Source: Intrasporangium_A sp039812505
Lineage (GTDB): Bacteria > Actinomycetota > Actinomycetes > Actinomycetales > Dermatophilaceae
Reading direction: 5' to 3'
Assembly (NCBI RefSeq): GCF_039812505.1
Contig: NZ_JBDIAQ010000016.1
Location: 1 to 41,691, forward strand
Length of the DNA: 41,691 nt
Below the pieces are notes generated by a model, which saw nothing but the letters and a program-made list of their open reading frames with translations, ran no database searches and had not been told where the DNA came from. Shown piece by piece: positions 23,870 through 33,163 of this stretch; position 1 is the first letter of the stretch; the number at the start of each line of letters is the position of its first letter. Position numbers and translations under genes: made by a program.

Positions 23870-25450
23870 TCAGGGCGTTGCCCCCGTCTGGCCGGCCAGC
23901 AGGTCGGCGGACGCGCGCAGGTCCTCCAGCCGCCCCTTCGCCGAGACGCGGGCAGCTCGGTATGCCGCCGAGTCGGCTTCCGCGGCAACGATCCTCGCGT
24001 GGTGGCCGGCCTCGTCGAGCAGCCCGGGGGACAGCGTCTCGACGGCCTGTTCCAGCGTCGTCGCCCGGCCCACCGCGAGCAGACCGAGGGCGGCGGCTCC
24101 GAGCGCCGACCCTTCGGCACCGGCGGTGACGACCAGCGGCCGGCCGAGCACGGCAGCCAGGATCTCCCGCCACAGGTCGCTGCGGAAGACCCCGCCGGTG
24201 CCCCGGATCGAGGTGACCGGCGTGACCTCGTCGAGGCCGTCGAGGATCGTCGCGAGCTGGAAGGCGACGCCCTCGACGGCGGCCCGGATGAAGTGTCCGC
24301 GGGTGTGGTGCTGGCGGATGCCGAGGAACGCGGCGCGCACGTCCGCGTCCCACAGCGGGCCGCGTTCGGCGAGCAGGAAGGGCAGCATGACCAGCCCCTC
24401 GGAGCCGGGCGCGACGGCGGCGGCCAGCGCGAGGACGTCGGCATCCGTGACCGCCGGGGCAGCCTCGGGCGGCGGGACGCCGGGGCGGTCGGCCACGAAC
24501 ACGTCTCTGGCCCAACGCACCACGGCGCCGCCGTTGCTGATCGGCGTGCCGACCACCCAACGCTCGTCGGTGAGCGCGTAGCAGAAGAGTCGTCCGGAGG
24601 GGTCGGCGTAGGGCCCGTCGACGACGAGGCGCAGGGCGCCGCTGGTGCCCAGCGAGAGCCCGGCGACGCCGGGCTGCAGCGCCCCGGTGCCGAGGTTGCC
24701 CAGCGGGCCGTCTCCGGCGCCGACCACGACCGGGGTCCCCGGGGCCAGCCCGACCTGCGCGGCGACGGTCTCGGCGAGGGGCAGCGCCGCGGTGGTCGCC
24801 AGGATCGGTGGCAGCTGCTCCAGCCGGATCCCGGCGAGGTCGACCGCCTCGGGGTCCCAGGCCCGCGCCGCGATGTCGAGCAGACCGCTGCCGCTGGCGC
24901 AGGACAGCTCGGTGGCCAGGCGCCCGGTCAGGGCATGCAGGACGAGGGCCTTCAGGTCGGCCCACGAGGCCGCTCGGGCGGTCAGGTCCGGCTCGTGCCG
25001 GGCGAACCAGCGCAGCTTGGTCAGTGGCGCCATCGAGTGGACCGGGGTGCCGCTCGAGGCCTGCAACCGCGCTGCCAGCGGAGTCGCGCGCAGCTCCCGG
25101 GCCACGTCGCGGGCCCGTGCGTCGGCCCAGGTGACGATGGGCGTCAGCGGCTGGCCCTGCTCGTCCAGGGCGATGACGGCGTGCATGGCCGTGCTGACCG
25201 AGAGCGCCAGGACCTCGGCGTCGCCGATACCGGCCACGCAGTCGCGCAGTGCGGCGACGACGCCGGCCGTCACGTCCCCCGGGTCCTGCACCCGCCAGCC
25301 GGACTGGGGCCGGATCAGGGGGTACTCCCGGATCCCCCGGCTGACCGGCTCGCCGCGGACCGCGGGCCCGACCTCGAAGGCGACCACCTTGGCCGCCGTC
25401 GTCCCGACGTCGATCCCGATGACCACCTCCCGCCGGTCGACCCCGCTCAT
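23870..25450 (-). CDS. FGGY-family carbohydrate kinase, probable gluconokinase
   Basis: A 526-residue FGGY sugar kinase. The N-terminal phosphate motif is VVIGIDVGTTAAK, the hinge region has SVSTAMHAVIALD and PIVTWADARA, and the second domain has PVVVGAGDGPLGNLGTGA and LSLGTSGALRLV. FGGY kinases act on gluconate, xylulose, glycerol and others. Gluconate is the best guess because mannonate and fructuronate enzymes lie directly upstream and a 6-phosphogluconate dehydrogenase lies in the same locus. Xylulokinase is the main alternative. The ATG at 25450 overlaps the uxuB-like stop (ATGA), so it is translated with uxaC and the dehydrogenase as one unit. Confidence 0.85.
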   Translation of the reverse strand: MSGVDRREVVIGIDVGTTAAKVVAFEVGPAVRGEPVSRGIREYPLIRPQSGWRVQDPGDVTAGVVAALRDCVAGIGDAEVLALSVSTAMHAVIALDEQGQPLTPIVTWADARARDVARELRATPLAARLQASSGTPVHSMAPLTKLRWFARHEPDLTARAASWADLKALVLHALTGRLATELSCASGSGLLDIAARAWDPEAVDLAGIRLEQLPPILATTAALPLAETVAAQVGLAPGTPVVVGAGDGPLGNLGTGALQPGVAGLSLGTSGALRLVVDGPYADPSGRLFCYALTDERWVVGTPISNGGAVVRWARDVFVADRPGVPPPEAAPAVTDADVLALAAAVAPGSEGLVMLPFLLAERGPLWDADVRAAFLGIRQHHTRGHFIRAAVEGVAFQLATILDGLDEVTPVTSIRGTGGVFRSDLWREILAAVLGRPLVVTAGAEGSALGAAALGLLAVGRATTLEQAVETLSPGLLDEAGHHARIVAAEADSAAYRAARVSAKGRLEDLRASADLLAGQTGATP

Positions 25451-26904
25451 GCGCGCGACTCGAGGTCCACGAGCTGGGCCCGCACCGTGGCGGCGAGCGC
25501 CCCCTGCCGGGCCTCGGCATCGAGCCCGAGCCAGGTCAGGGTCGCGCGCACCGCGTCGGTCGGGCTGCCCGCACCGAGCGGTCTGACCTCGTCGGCGTGC
25601 GCGTCGGTGACCGGGGCGCCGTGCGCCCGCAGGTGGGCGATCCAGGCCGCGACCGTCCGGGTGGCGCCCTCGGCAACCCGGCCCTCGCCGAGCTCGGCCC
25701 GGATGACCGGCACCGCCCGGATCGGGACCTTCTGCGACCCGTCCGCGGCGATCTGGGCCAGCAGGTGGCGGATCTGCGGGTTGCGGTAGCGGTCCAGCAG
25801 CGCCTGCCGGTACGAGTCGACCTCCGCCGCGGGCAGGGGCAGGTGGATGGCGGCCGCGTCCCACCACTGCTGCACCCAGCCGAGCACCTCGGGGTCGGCG
25901 ATCGCGTCGGCGACCGTCTCGTGGCCGAGGATCGAGGCGGCGTAGGCCATCAGCGAGTGCGAGCCGTTCAGCAGCCAGAGCTTGCGCTGCTCGAACGGCC
26001 GGACGTCGTCGACGAAGCGGGCGCCCGCGGCCTCCCAGGCGGGCCGCCCGCCCGGGAACCGGCCGGCGATGACCCACTCGGCGAAGGGCTCGGTCGGGAC
26101 CGTCTCGGGGTCGTCGACGCCGGTCTGGCGCAGCACCTCTGCACGGTCGGCGTCGGTGGTCCGGGGCGTGATCCGGTCGACCATGGTCGTGACGAACGAG
26201 ACGTTCGCGTCGATCCACGGCAGCAGCGTCGGGTCCACCAGCCGGGCGAGGTCGTGCACGACCCGGGAGACCATCTCGCCGTTGTCCGGGACGTTGTCGT
26301 TGGGGCAGAAGGCGATCGGTGCCTCGCCACCGGCCCGTCGGGCGAGCAGGCCGGCCACGAGACGGCCCGGCGTCGTGGTGACGACACCGCCCTGCGGGTC
26401 GGCGGTCAGCGCCGCCACGTCGGCCTGCACGTCCGCCGCCGCCGTGTCGAGCCCGCCGGAGGCGTCGCGCCGGTAGCCGGCCTCGGTGACCGTGCTCGTC
26501 ACGACCGCCACGGCCGGGTCGGCGAAGTAGCGGCGCAGGGCGACCAGGTCGTCGGCCGGGTGGACGGCGGACAGCGAGGAGATCACCTCCGGCGTCGAGC
26601 CCTGCGGGCCGCGGACGAGCAGCGTGTAGAGGCCGTCCTGCGCGGCCAGCGCCTCGGCGACCGCCGGCGAGCGGCCGGTGAACGCGGCGATGCCCCACCC
26701 GTCCGCGTCGGGGGCGTGCTCGGTGTACCAGGCGGCGTGGGCGCGGAAGAAGTTCCCGACGCCGAGGTGGACGTGGCGCACCGGCGCGGCGGGCCGCCCG
26801 TCGGTCCGCCGGGACAGCCGCCGCGGGGCGGGCGACCCCGCCCCGGCGGGGAGGTCGCTCCCGTCGGGGGCGGGCTGGGCGGCATACGGCTGGTTCGGGC
26901 TCAC
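25447..26904 (-). CDS. uxuB: Mannitol dehydrogenase family protein, probable fructuronate reductase
   Basis: A 485-residue polyol/hexonate dehydrogenase. The nucleotide motif HVHLGVGNFFRAH lies about 45 residues in, then FCPNDNVPDNGEMV and NVSFVTTMVDRITP, and the active-site signature KLWLLNGSHSLMAY carries the family's Lys-Asn-His residues. Family members reduce fructuronate to mannonate (UxuB), tagaturonate, or fructose to mannitol. The uxaC gene overlapping it upstream favours UxuB. The GTG at 26904 overlaps the uxaC stop by four bases; the first 40 residues are low-complexity and poorly conserved, so the exact start is uncertain. No UxuA follows, which is unusual for this pathway. Confidence 0.87.
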   Translation of the reverse strand: MSPNQPYAAQPAPDGSDLPAGAGSPAPRRLSRRTDGRPAAPVRHVHLGVGNFFRAHAAWYTEHAPDADGWGIAAFTGRSPAVAEALAAQDGLYTLLVRGPQGSTPEVISSLSAVHPADDLVALRRYFADPAVAVVTSTVTEAGYRRDASGGLDTAAADVQADVAALTADPQGGVVTTTPGRLVAGLLARRAGGEAPIAFCPNDNVPDNGEMVSRVVHDLARLVDPTLLPWIDANVSFVTTMVDRITPRTTDADRAEVLRQTGVDDPETVPTEPFAEWVIAGRFPGGRPAWEAAGARFVDDVRPFEQRKLWLLNGSHSLMAYAASILGHETVADAIADPEVLGWVQQWWDAAAIHLPLPAAEVDSYRQALLDRYRNPQIRHLLAQIAADGSQKVPIRAVPVIRAELGEGRVAEGATRTVAAWIAHLRAHGAPVTDAHADEVRPLGAGSPTDAVRATLTWLGLDAEARQGALAATVRAQLVDLESRA

Positions 26905-28319
26905 AGCTTGAACACCTGCTTCGGGACGGAGGTGACCAGGTCGACGACGGTCTGCAGCGCCTCGTCCTCCTCGAGCCGGTGCTCGGCGACGAGCTGGGCG
27001 AGGTAGGCGCTGTCGAGGCGGCGGGACATGTCGTGGCGGGCCGGGATCGAGCAGAAGGCGCGGGTGTCGTCGATGAACCCGGAGGTGCGGTAGAAGCCCG
27101 CGGTCTCGGTGACCGCGCCGCGGAAGCGGCGGATCGCCTCGGGCGCGTCGATGAACCACCAGGGCACGCCGAGATAGACCGCGGGATAGTAGCCGGCCAG
27201 GGGCGCGAGCTCGCGCGAGTAGACCGTCTCGTCGATGGTGAACACCACCAGGTGGAAGCCGGCGCTGTTGCCGAACCGGTCGAGCAGCGGCTGCAGCCCG
27301 CGGGTGAACTCCATGGCCGTCGGGATGTCGTGGCCGGTGTCGGGGCCGAACCGCTGGGCCGTTGCGGTGTCGTGGTTGCGGTAGACGCCGGGGTGCAGGG
27401 TCATCACCAGGCCGTCCTCGGTGGCCATCCGGGCCATCTCGACGAGCATGTGGCGCCGCAGCGCGGTCGCCTCCGCTTCGGAGGCCTCGCCGGCGAGGGC
27501 GGCCGCGTAGATGCGCCGTGCCTCCGCGTCGTCGAGCGTCAGTGTCACGACGTCGGCGTGGCTGTGGTCGGAGGAGACCGCCCCGTGGTCCTTGAAGTAG
27601 CGGCGCCGGTCGGCCAACGCGACGAGGTACCCGGCGTAGTCGCCGGTGTCGGTGTCGGCTGCGCCGGCCAGTGACGTCATGAGCTCGGGGAAGTCGGGCC
27701 GGCCCGGCTCGAGGTACCGGTCGGGGCGGAAGGTCGGGACCACCCGGCGGGTGAAGGTGGGGTCGTTCGCGATGGCCTCGTGGTGGCGCAGGTCGTCCGC
27801 CGGGTCGTCGGTCGTGGCCAGGAACTGGATGTCGAACCGGTCCATCAGCGCGCGGGGCCGGAAGTCGGGTGAGGCGAGGTGCTCGGCGATCCGGTCGTAG
27901 ATCCGGTCGGCGCTCTGCGCCGACGGCCGCTCGGTCACCCCGAAGATGTCGACCAGCTCGCTCTCCATCCAGAACCGGACCGGGGTGCCGCGGAACGCGC
28001 TCCAGTGCTCGCAGAAGTGACGCCAGGCCGCCCGTGCGCCCGCCGCGTCGAGCGGCGAGCCGCCGGCGCCGACCGCCTCGAGCGGGACGCCCTCGGCGTG
28101 CAGCAGCCGGAAGATGTAGTGGTCCGGCGACAGCAGCAGCGAGGTCGGGTCGCCGAACGGGGTGTCCTCGGCGAGCCACTGCGGGGGCACGTGCCCGTGC
28201 GGCGAGATGATCGGCAGGTCCCGGACCTCGGCGTACAACCGGCGGGCGATGTCGCGGACGCCTGGTTCCGCGGGAAAGAGCCGGTCGGGGTGCAGCGTGA
28301 GGTTCGTAGTCGGGGTCAT
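26901..28319 (-). CDS. uxaC: Glucuronate isomerase
   Basis: A 472-residue UxaC (about 470 in E. coli), which interconverts D-glucuronate and D-fructuronate, and galacturonate and tagaturonate, in the cytoplasm. Motifs are LPIISPHGHVPPQWLAED (paired metal-binding His), FWMESELVDIFGV, TTDDPADDLRHHE, FRPDRYLEPGRPDFPELM, MTLHPGVYRNHD and YPAVYLGVPWWFIDAPEAI. GAGAGGA nine bases upstream supports the ATG at 28319. It is the first gene of the uxaC-uxuB-kinase unit, each junction overlapping by four bases. It is divergent from the LarA-family gene, with 97 bp between the starts. Confidence 0.95.
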   Translation of the reverse strand: MTPTTNLTLHPDRLFPAEPGVRDIARRLYAEVRDLPIISPHGHVPPQWLAEDTPFGDPTSLLLSPDHYIFRLLHAEGVPLEAVGAGGSPLDAAGARAAWRHFCEHWSAFRGTPVRFWMESELVDIFGVTERPSAQSADRIYDRIAEHLASPDFRPRALMDRFDIQFLATTDDPADDLRHHEAIANDPTFTRRVVPTFRPDRYLEPGRPDFPELMTSLAGAADTDTGDYAGYLVALADRRRYFKDHGAVSSDHSHADVVTLTLDDAEARRIYAAALAGEASEAEATALRRHMLVEMARMATEDGLVMTLHPGVYRNHDTATAQRFGPDTGHDIPTAMEFTRGLQPLLDRFGNSAGFHLVVFTIDETVYSRELAPLAGYYPAVYLGVPWWFIDAPEAIRRFRGAVTETAGFYRTSGFIDDTRAFCSIPARHDMSRRLDSAYLAQLVAEHRLEEDEALQTVVDLVTSVPKQVFKL

Positions 28320-28416
28320 GCGGTCGTCCTCTCCACGTGTGGTTCTCCTGGCCTATGTTCGCCTGCTGTTGTCGCCCACCCTTGCCCGCCGTGCCGGACG
28401 ACGCAAGAGTGGACCC
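28320..28416. promoter_or_regulatory. Divergent promoter region between uxaC and the larA-family gene
   Basis: These 97 bp must drive both the minus-strand uxaC unit and the plus-strand larA-family gene. An imperfect palindrome CCACGTGTGG lies at 28333-28342, next to the uxaC ribosome site. I see no clear -35/-10 pair. A single regulator controlling both halves of the pathway would bind here. Confidence 0.4.
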
Positions 28417-29718
28417 ATGACGACGACCAGCGAGAAGCCCTCCCCCACTGCCACGGGGCAGGCCGTACGCGTCGGCGGGGCCGACGGGATCCTCGAGGCC
28501 GAGCAGGTGCGCGGCTTCATCCGCGAACAGCTCGCCGGGGTGGACGTCGACGGCCGCAGCGTGTGCGTCCTGGTGCCCGACGGCACCCGCACCTGCCCGA
28601 TGCCGCTGCTCATGGGCGCGGTCCACGAGGCGCTGCACGGGCGGGTGTCGCGACTGACGGTGCTGATCGCCCTCGGCACCCACGCCGCGATGAGCGAGGC
28701 GCACCTGGGCCGGCACCTCGGCTACCAGCCGGGCCACCTCGAGGAGACCTACCCGGGCATGACCGTCGTCAACCACGAGTGGTGGAAGCCGGAGACGTTC
28801 GCCAACCTCGGCACCATCCCCGCCTCGCGGCTCGAGGAGCTCTCCGAGGGGAGGCTCTCGGTCGAGGTCCCGGTGCTGCTGAACAAGGCGGTCGTCGAGC
28901 ACGACATCGCGCTCGTGGTCGGGCCGGTGCTGCCGCACGAGGTCGTCGGCATCTCGGGCGGCAACAAGTACTTCTTCCCGGGGGTCGCCGGACAGCAGAT
29001 CATCGACGTGTCGCACTGGCTGGGGGCGCTGATCACCTCGGCCGAGATCATCGGCACGACCGGCCTGACCCCGGTGCGCGCGCTCATCAACGAGGGCGCC
29101 GCGCTGATCCCGGCCGAGAAGCTCGCCTTCTGCGTCGTGGGCGGGACCGGCTCGTACGCGGACTCGCTGCACTCGGTGTCGTTCGGCGACACGATCGCCT
29201 CGTGGGCCGATGCCGCCGAGGTCTGCGCGGCGAGCCACGTGACCTACCTCGACGAGCCGGTGCACACCGTGCTCTCGCTCGTCCCGCGCATGTACGAGGA
29301 CATCTGGACCGGCGCCAAGGGCTTCTACAAGCTCGAGCCGGTCGTCGCCGACGGCGGCGAGGTCATCCTCTACGCGCCGCACATCACCCAGATCTCGGCG
29401 ATGCACCCGGAGATCAACGAGATCGGCTACCACTGCCGCGACTACTTCGTGAAGCAGTGGGACCGCTTCAAGCACGTCCACTGGGGCACGCTGGCCCACT
29501 CGACCCACCTGCGCGGCGCGGGGACCTACGACGCCCAGACCGGCGAGGAGCGACTCCGGGTCCAGGTGACCCTCGCGACCGGCATCCCGGAGGAGGTCTG
29601 CCGGGCGGCCAACCTCGGCTACCGGGACCCCGCCTCGATCGACGTCGCCGCGGCCGAGGCCGACCCCGACGTGTTCGTGGTCCCCCGCGCCGGGGAGGTG
29701 CTCTTCCGGCTGCGCTGA
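28417..29718 (+). CDS. LarA-family nickel-pincer racemase/epimerase, candidate mannonate/gluconate epimerase
   Basis: A 433-residue member of the LarA superfamily, enzymes that use a nickel pincer nucleotide bound to a lysine to racemise or epimerise 2-hydroxy acids by hydride transfer. The family residues are present: D55-G-T-R58, H89 in ALGTHAAM (aligned with H108 of L. plantarum LarA), H174 in LPHEVVGISGG, cofactor lysine K184 in GGNKYFFPG, and H200 in DVSHW. The superfamily is known to include a D-gluconate 2-epimerase besides lactate and malate racemases. With fructuronate reductase, a FGGY kinase and Gnd beside it, D-mannonate/D-gluconate is the likeliest substrate pair. The substrate is inferred, not read. 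No convincing ribosome site precedes the ATG at 28417. Confidence 0.85.
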   Translation: MTTTSEKPSPTATGQAVRVGGADGILEAEQVRGFIREQLAGVDVDGRSVCVLVPDGTRTCPMPLLMGAVHEALHGRVSRLTVLIALGTHAAMSEAHLGRHLGYQPGHLEETYPGMTVVNHEWWKPETFANLGTIPASRLEELSEGRLSVEVPVLLNKAVVEHDIALVVGPVLPHEVVGISGGNKYFFPGVAGQQIIDVSHWLGALITSAEIIGTTGLTPVRALINEGAALIPAEKLAFCVVGGTGSYADSLHSVSFGDTIASWADAAEVCAASHVTYLDEPVHTVLSLVPRMYEDIWTGAKGFYKLEPVVADGGEVILYAPHITQISAMHPEINEIGYHCRDYFVKQWDRFKHVHWGTLAHSTHLRGAGTYDAQTGEERLRVQVTLATGIPEEVCRAANLGYRDPASIDVAAAEADPDVFVVPRAGEVLFRLR

Positions 29719-29800
29719 TCCGAGGCCCGCCCGGTCGGCCGGTGTCCCCTGCCCACCGCGCGAGTCCGGACCGCTCCGTCCAACCCCGACCGCCCCACCC

Positions 29801-29836
29801 GCAGAACCGAACCACCCTGCAGAACCGAACCACCGG
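29801..29836. repeat. 18-bp tandem repeat upstream of uidA
   Basis: Two direct copies of an 18-bp unit (GCAGAACCGAACCACC plus CT or GG) end 19 bp before the uidA start codon. They are in the untranslated leader or promoter. The remaining 29719-29800 shows no gene. Confidence 0.85.
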
Positions 29837-29855
29837 CAACCGAAAGGTGTTACCA

Positions 29856-31634
29856 ATGCTCCGCCCCCAGGACACGGCCACCCGCGAGACGAAGCGCCTC
29901 GACGGGATCTGGGCCTTCCGGCTCGACACCGACTCCCGTGGCCGGGCCGACTCCTGGTATGCCGCCCCCCTGCCCGACGCAGGCGAGATGGCGGTCCCCG
30001 CGAGCTTCAACGACGTCTCGGCCGACGCGGCGGTGCGCGACTACGTGGGCGACGTCTGGTACCAGCGCACGGTCCGCGTCCCCCGGGGGTGGGCGGGCCA
30101 GCGAGTCGTGCTGCACTTCGAGTCGGCGACCCACCGCGCGACCGTGTGGGTCGACGACCACGAGGTGACGAGCCACGAGGGCGGCTACACGCCGTTCGAG
30201 GCCGACGTCACCGAGCTGGTCACCCCCGGCTCGGAGGTCCGCGTCACCGCGTGCGTCAACAACAGCCTGAGCTTCCAGACGATCCCGCCCGGCGTGATCG
30301 AGCAGACCCCCGCCGGCCCGGCGCAGCGCTACTGGCACGACTTCTTCAACTACGCCGGTCTGCACCGGTCGGTCTGGCTCACCGCAAGGCCCCAGGCGCA
30401 CCTGACGGACATCACGGTCGTCACCGACTACGCGGGCACCACCGGCAGCGTGCGCTACACGGTCGAGGCAGACGCCGCCGACGGCCTCGAGGTTCGCACC
30501 GTCCTGCGCGACGCCACGGGCACCGAGGTGGCCACCGGCTCTGGTGCCGCCGGCACGCTGACCGTGCCGGACGTGACGCTGTGGCAGCCGGGTCGCGGCT
30601 ACCTCTACGCCCTGGAGGTCCGGCTCGTGCGCGGCGATGAGGTCCACGACAGCTACGTGCAGACCGTGGGCATCCGCACGGTCGAGGTTCGCGGTGCAGA
30701 GTTCCTGATCAACGGCGAGCCCTTCTACTTCAAGGGGTTCGGCAAGCACGAGGACATCCCGGTCACCGGCAAGGGACACGACAACGCGTGGATGGTCCAC
30801 GACTTCCGCCTGTTCGGCTGGATCGGCGCCAACTCCTTCCGCACCTCGCACTACCCCTACTCCGAGGACGTGCTCGACCACTGCGACCGGCACGGCATCG
30901 TCGTCATCGACGAGACCGCCGCGGTGGGCCTCAACATGGGTCTGGGTGGCGGGATCTTCGGCTCGCAGGGCTACACCACCTTCAGCCCGGAGACGGTCAA
31001 CGACACGACGCAGCAGGTGCACGCCCAGGCGATCCGCGAACTGGTCGCCCGCGACAAGAACCACCCGTGCGTGGTGCTCTGGTCGATCGCCAACGAGCCG
31101 GAGAGCGACACGCAGGGCGCCGAGGACTACTTCCGTCCGCTGTTCGACGTCGCCCGCGAGGCCGACCCGACGCGGCCGGTCGGCTTCGTCAACGTGATGC
31201 TGGCGCCGTACGGCAAGTGCCGGGTCTCGCAGTTCGGCGACGTGCTCATGCTCAACCGGTACTACGGCTGGTACGTCAACACCGGCGACCTCGCCAACGC
31301 CGAGATCGCCTGGCGCACCGAGCTCGAGGGCTGGGCGAGCGAGAACAAGCCGATCATCATCACCGAGTACGGCGCCGACACGCTCACCGGGCTGCACGCG
31401 GTCGCTCCCCAGCCGTGGGACGAGGAGTACCAGATCGCGTACCTCGAGATGAACCACCGCGTCTTCGACTCGATCCCGGCGGTCGTCGGCGAGCACGTCT
31501 GGAACTTCGCCGACTTCCAGACCACACCCGGCATCATGCGGGTCGACGGCAACAAGAAGGGCGTCTTCACCCGGGAGCGCGACCCGAAGTCCGCCGCGTT
31601 CTACCTGCGCAAGCGGTGGCGTGAGGACGCCTGA
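29856..31634 (+). CDS. uidA: Beta-glucuronidase (GH2)
   Basis: A 592-residue glycoside hydrolase family 2 enzyme (603 in E. coli). The N-terminal jelly-roll domain includes WYQRTVRVPRGWAGQRVVLHFESATHRATVWVD, followed by the immunoglobulin-like domain and the TIM barrel. The acid/base is E414 in IANEPES and the nucleophile is E504 in IITEYGAD. The N-x-K motif N566/K568 in GNKKGVFTR, which grips the glucuronate carboxylate and separates glucuronidases from galactosidases, is present at the same numbers as in E. coli. There is no signal peptide, so the substrate must be imported. AAAGG lies nine bases before the ATG at 29856. A gnd gene follows in the same direction. Confidence 0.96.
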   Translation: MLRPQDTATRETKRLDGIWAFRLDTDSRGRADSWYAAPLPDAGEMAVPASFNDVSADAAVRDYVGDVWYQRTVRVPRGWAGQRVVLHFESATHRATVWVDDHEVTSHEGGYTPFEADVTELVTPGSEVRVTACVNNSLSFQTIPPGVIEQTPAGPAQRYWHDFFNYAGLHRSVWLTARPQAHLTDITVVTDYAGTTGSVRYTVEADAADGLEVRTVLRDATGTEVATGSGAAGTLTVPDVTLWQPGRGYLYALEVRLVRGDEVHDSYVQTVGIRTVEVRGAEFLINGEPFYFKGFGKHEDIPVTGKGHDNAWMVHDFRLFGWIGANSFRTSHYPYSEDVLDHCDRHGIVVIDETAAVGLNMGLGGGIFGSQGYTTFSPETVNDTTQQVHAQAIRELVARDKNHPCVVLWSIANEPESDTQGAEDYFRPLFDVAREADPTRPVGFVNVMLAPYGKCRVSQFGDVLMLNRYYGWYVNTGDLANAEIAWRTELEGWASENKPIIITEYGADTLTGLHAVAPQPWDEEYQIAYLEMNHRVFDSIPAVVGEHVWNFADFQTTPGIMRVDGNKKGVFTRERDPKSAAFYLRKRWREDA

Positions 31635-31691
31635 CACGCAAGCCGGCCGAGCGGCATACCCTCGAACAGCCCCACCCAGCAAAGGAGCAAC

Positions 31692-33122
31692 GTGAGCAAC
31701 CTCGCCACCATCGGTGTCACCGGAATGGCAGTCATGGGCAGCAACCTGGCCCGCAACTTCGCACGCAACGGGTACCGCGTCGCGCTGCACAACCGCACGT
31801 ACGCCAAGACCCAGGCGGTCATGAACGACCACGGCAGCGAGGGGGACTTCGTGCCGTCCGAGTCGACCGCCGACTTCGTCGCCTCCCTCGAGCGGCCCCG
31901 TCGGATCATCATCATGGTCAAGGCCGGTGGGCCGACAGATGCGGTCATAGACGAGCTGGTCCCGCTGCTGGAGGAGGGTGACATCGTCGTCGACGGCGGC
32001 AACGCCAACTTCGAGGACACCCGCCGGCGTGAGGCGGCGCTGCGGGAGCGCGGGCTGCACTTCGTCGGTGTCGGCATCTCGGGCGGCGAGGTGGGCGCGC
32101 TCGAGGGTCCGTCGATCATGCCGGGGGGCTCGAAGGAGTCGTATGCCGCACTCGGGCCGATGCTCGAGAGGATCTCCGCGCACGTCGACGGGGAGCCGTG
32201 CTGCGCCTGGATGGGGCCGGACGGCGCGGGGCACTTCGTCAAGATGGTGCACAACGGCATCGAGTATGCCGACATGCAGTTCATCGCCGAGTCCTACGAC
32301 GTGCTCTCGGCGGCCGGGATGAGCGCCGCCGAGATCGCCGAGGTGTTCCGGGGCTGGAACACCGGCGAGCTCGACTCCTTCCTCGTCGAGATCACCGCGG
32401 ACGTGCTCGCCCAGGTCGACGCGCGCAGCGGCGGCCCGCTCGTCGAGGTGATCGTCGACGCCGCCGAGCAGAAGGGCACCGGTCGCTGGACCGTGCAGAC
32501 GGCTCTCGAGATGGGCGTGCCGGTCTCCGCGATCGCCGAGGCGGTGTTCGCCCGGTCGGCATCGGGCGACGCGACGATCCGGCAGGCGTGCCGGGGCGTG
32601 CTGAGCGGCCCGGAACGCCACGTCGGTGCCGAGCGCCAGCAGCTGGTGGACGATGTGCGGCAGGCACTGTGGAGCTCGAAGGTGGTCGCCTACGCCCAGG
32701 GCCTCGAGCAGATCCGCCGGGCCAGCGAGGACTACGACTGGGGCGTCGACATCGCCGCCGTCGCGCGCATCTGGCGCGGCGGCTGCATCATCCGTGCCCG
32801 GCTGCTCAAGCAGATCAGCGACGAGTATGCCGCCGGCCAGCTGGCCACCCTCCTGGTGGCCCCGAGCATCCGGCAGGGTCTGGCCGACCGGCAGGACGCG
32901 TGGCGTCGCGTGGTGGCGCAGGCCACCGCGGCCGGCGTGCCGGTGCCCGGCTTCTCCAGCGCCCTGGCCTACTACGACACGATGCGTGCCGAGCGGCTGC
33001 CCGCGGCCCTCGTGCAGGGGCTGCGCGACAACTTCGGCGCGCACACCTACCGCCGCACCGACGTGACCGGGACGTTCCACACCCTGTGGGCCCAGGACCG
33101 GTCCGAGGTGCAGACGGACTGA
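31692..33122 (+). CDS. gnd: 6-phosphogluconate dehydrogenase, decarboxylating
   Basis: A 476-residue full-length (long form) enzyme, which oxidises 6-phosphogluconate to ribulose 5-phosphate and CO2. The cofactor motif is GVTGMAVMGSNLARNF, and the NRT after the second strand suits NADP. IIMVKAGGPTDAVID, GVGISGGEVGALEGPSIMPGG and KMVHNGIEYADMQFI (catalytic Lys) are present, and the C-terminal helical dimer domain is complete. AAAGGAG five bases ahead fixes the GTG start at 31692. Its place between uidA and larE suggests that it serves as the exit step of the local pathway. It could also be the cell's general pentose phosphate enzyme. Confidence 0.95.
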   Translation: MSNLATIGVTGMAVMGSNLARNFARNGYRVALHNRTYAKTQAVMNDHGSEGDFVPSESTADFVASLERPRRIIIMVKAGGPTDAVIDELVPLLEEGDIVVDGGNANFEDTRRREAALRERGLHFVGVGISGGEVGALEGPSIMPGGSKESYAALGPMLERISAHVDGEPCCAWMGPDGAGHFVKMVHNGIEYADMQFIAESYDVLSAAGMSAAEIAEVFRGWNTGELDSFLVEITADVLAQVDARSGGPLVEVIVDAAEQKGTGRWTVQTALEMGVPVSAIAEAVFARSASGDATIRQACRGVLSGPERHVGAERQQLVDDVRQALWSSKVVAYAQGLEQIRRASEDYDWGVDIAAVARIWRGGCIIRARLLKQISDEYAAGQLATLLVAPSIRQGLADRQDAWRRVVAQATAAGVPVPGFSSALAYYDTMRAERLPAALVQGLRDNFGAHTYRRTDVTGTFHTLWAQDRSEVQTD

Positions 33123-33163
33123 CCCGCTCGTCGTGGCTTGCGCTCGTGGGTGAGACTGGGGCC

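Noticed and set aside
25447..29856. A single 1469-codon open frame on the minus strand through the uxuB-like gene and opposite larA.
   Set aside because: Only the first-described 485 residues match a family; the rest is opposite uxaC and larA and has no recognisable motif. Long open antisense frames are normal at this GC content.
27879..31634. A 1251-codon frame reading into beta-glucuronidase.
   Set aside because: Homology starts only at 29856 after a ribosome site; the upstream part is the wrong frame of uxaC and larA.
33123..33163. Terminator between gnd and larE.
   Set aside because: No convincing stem was found in this short gap, so none is annotated.
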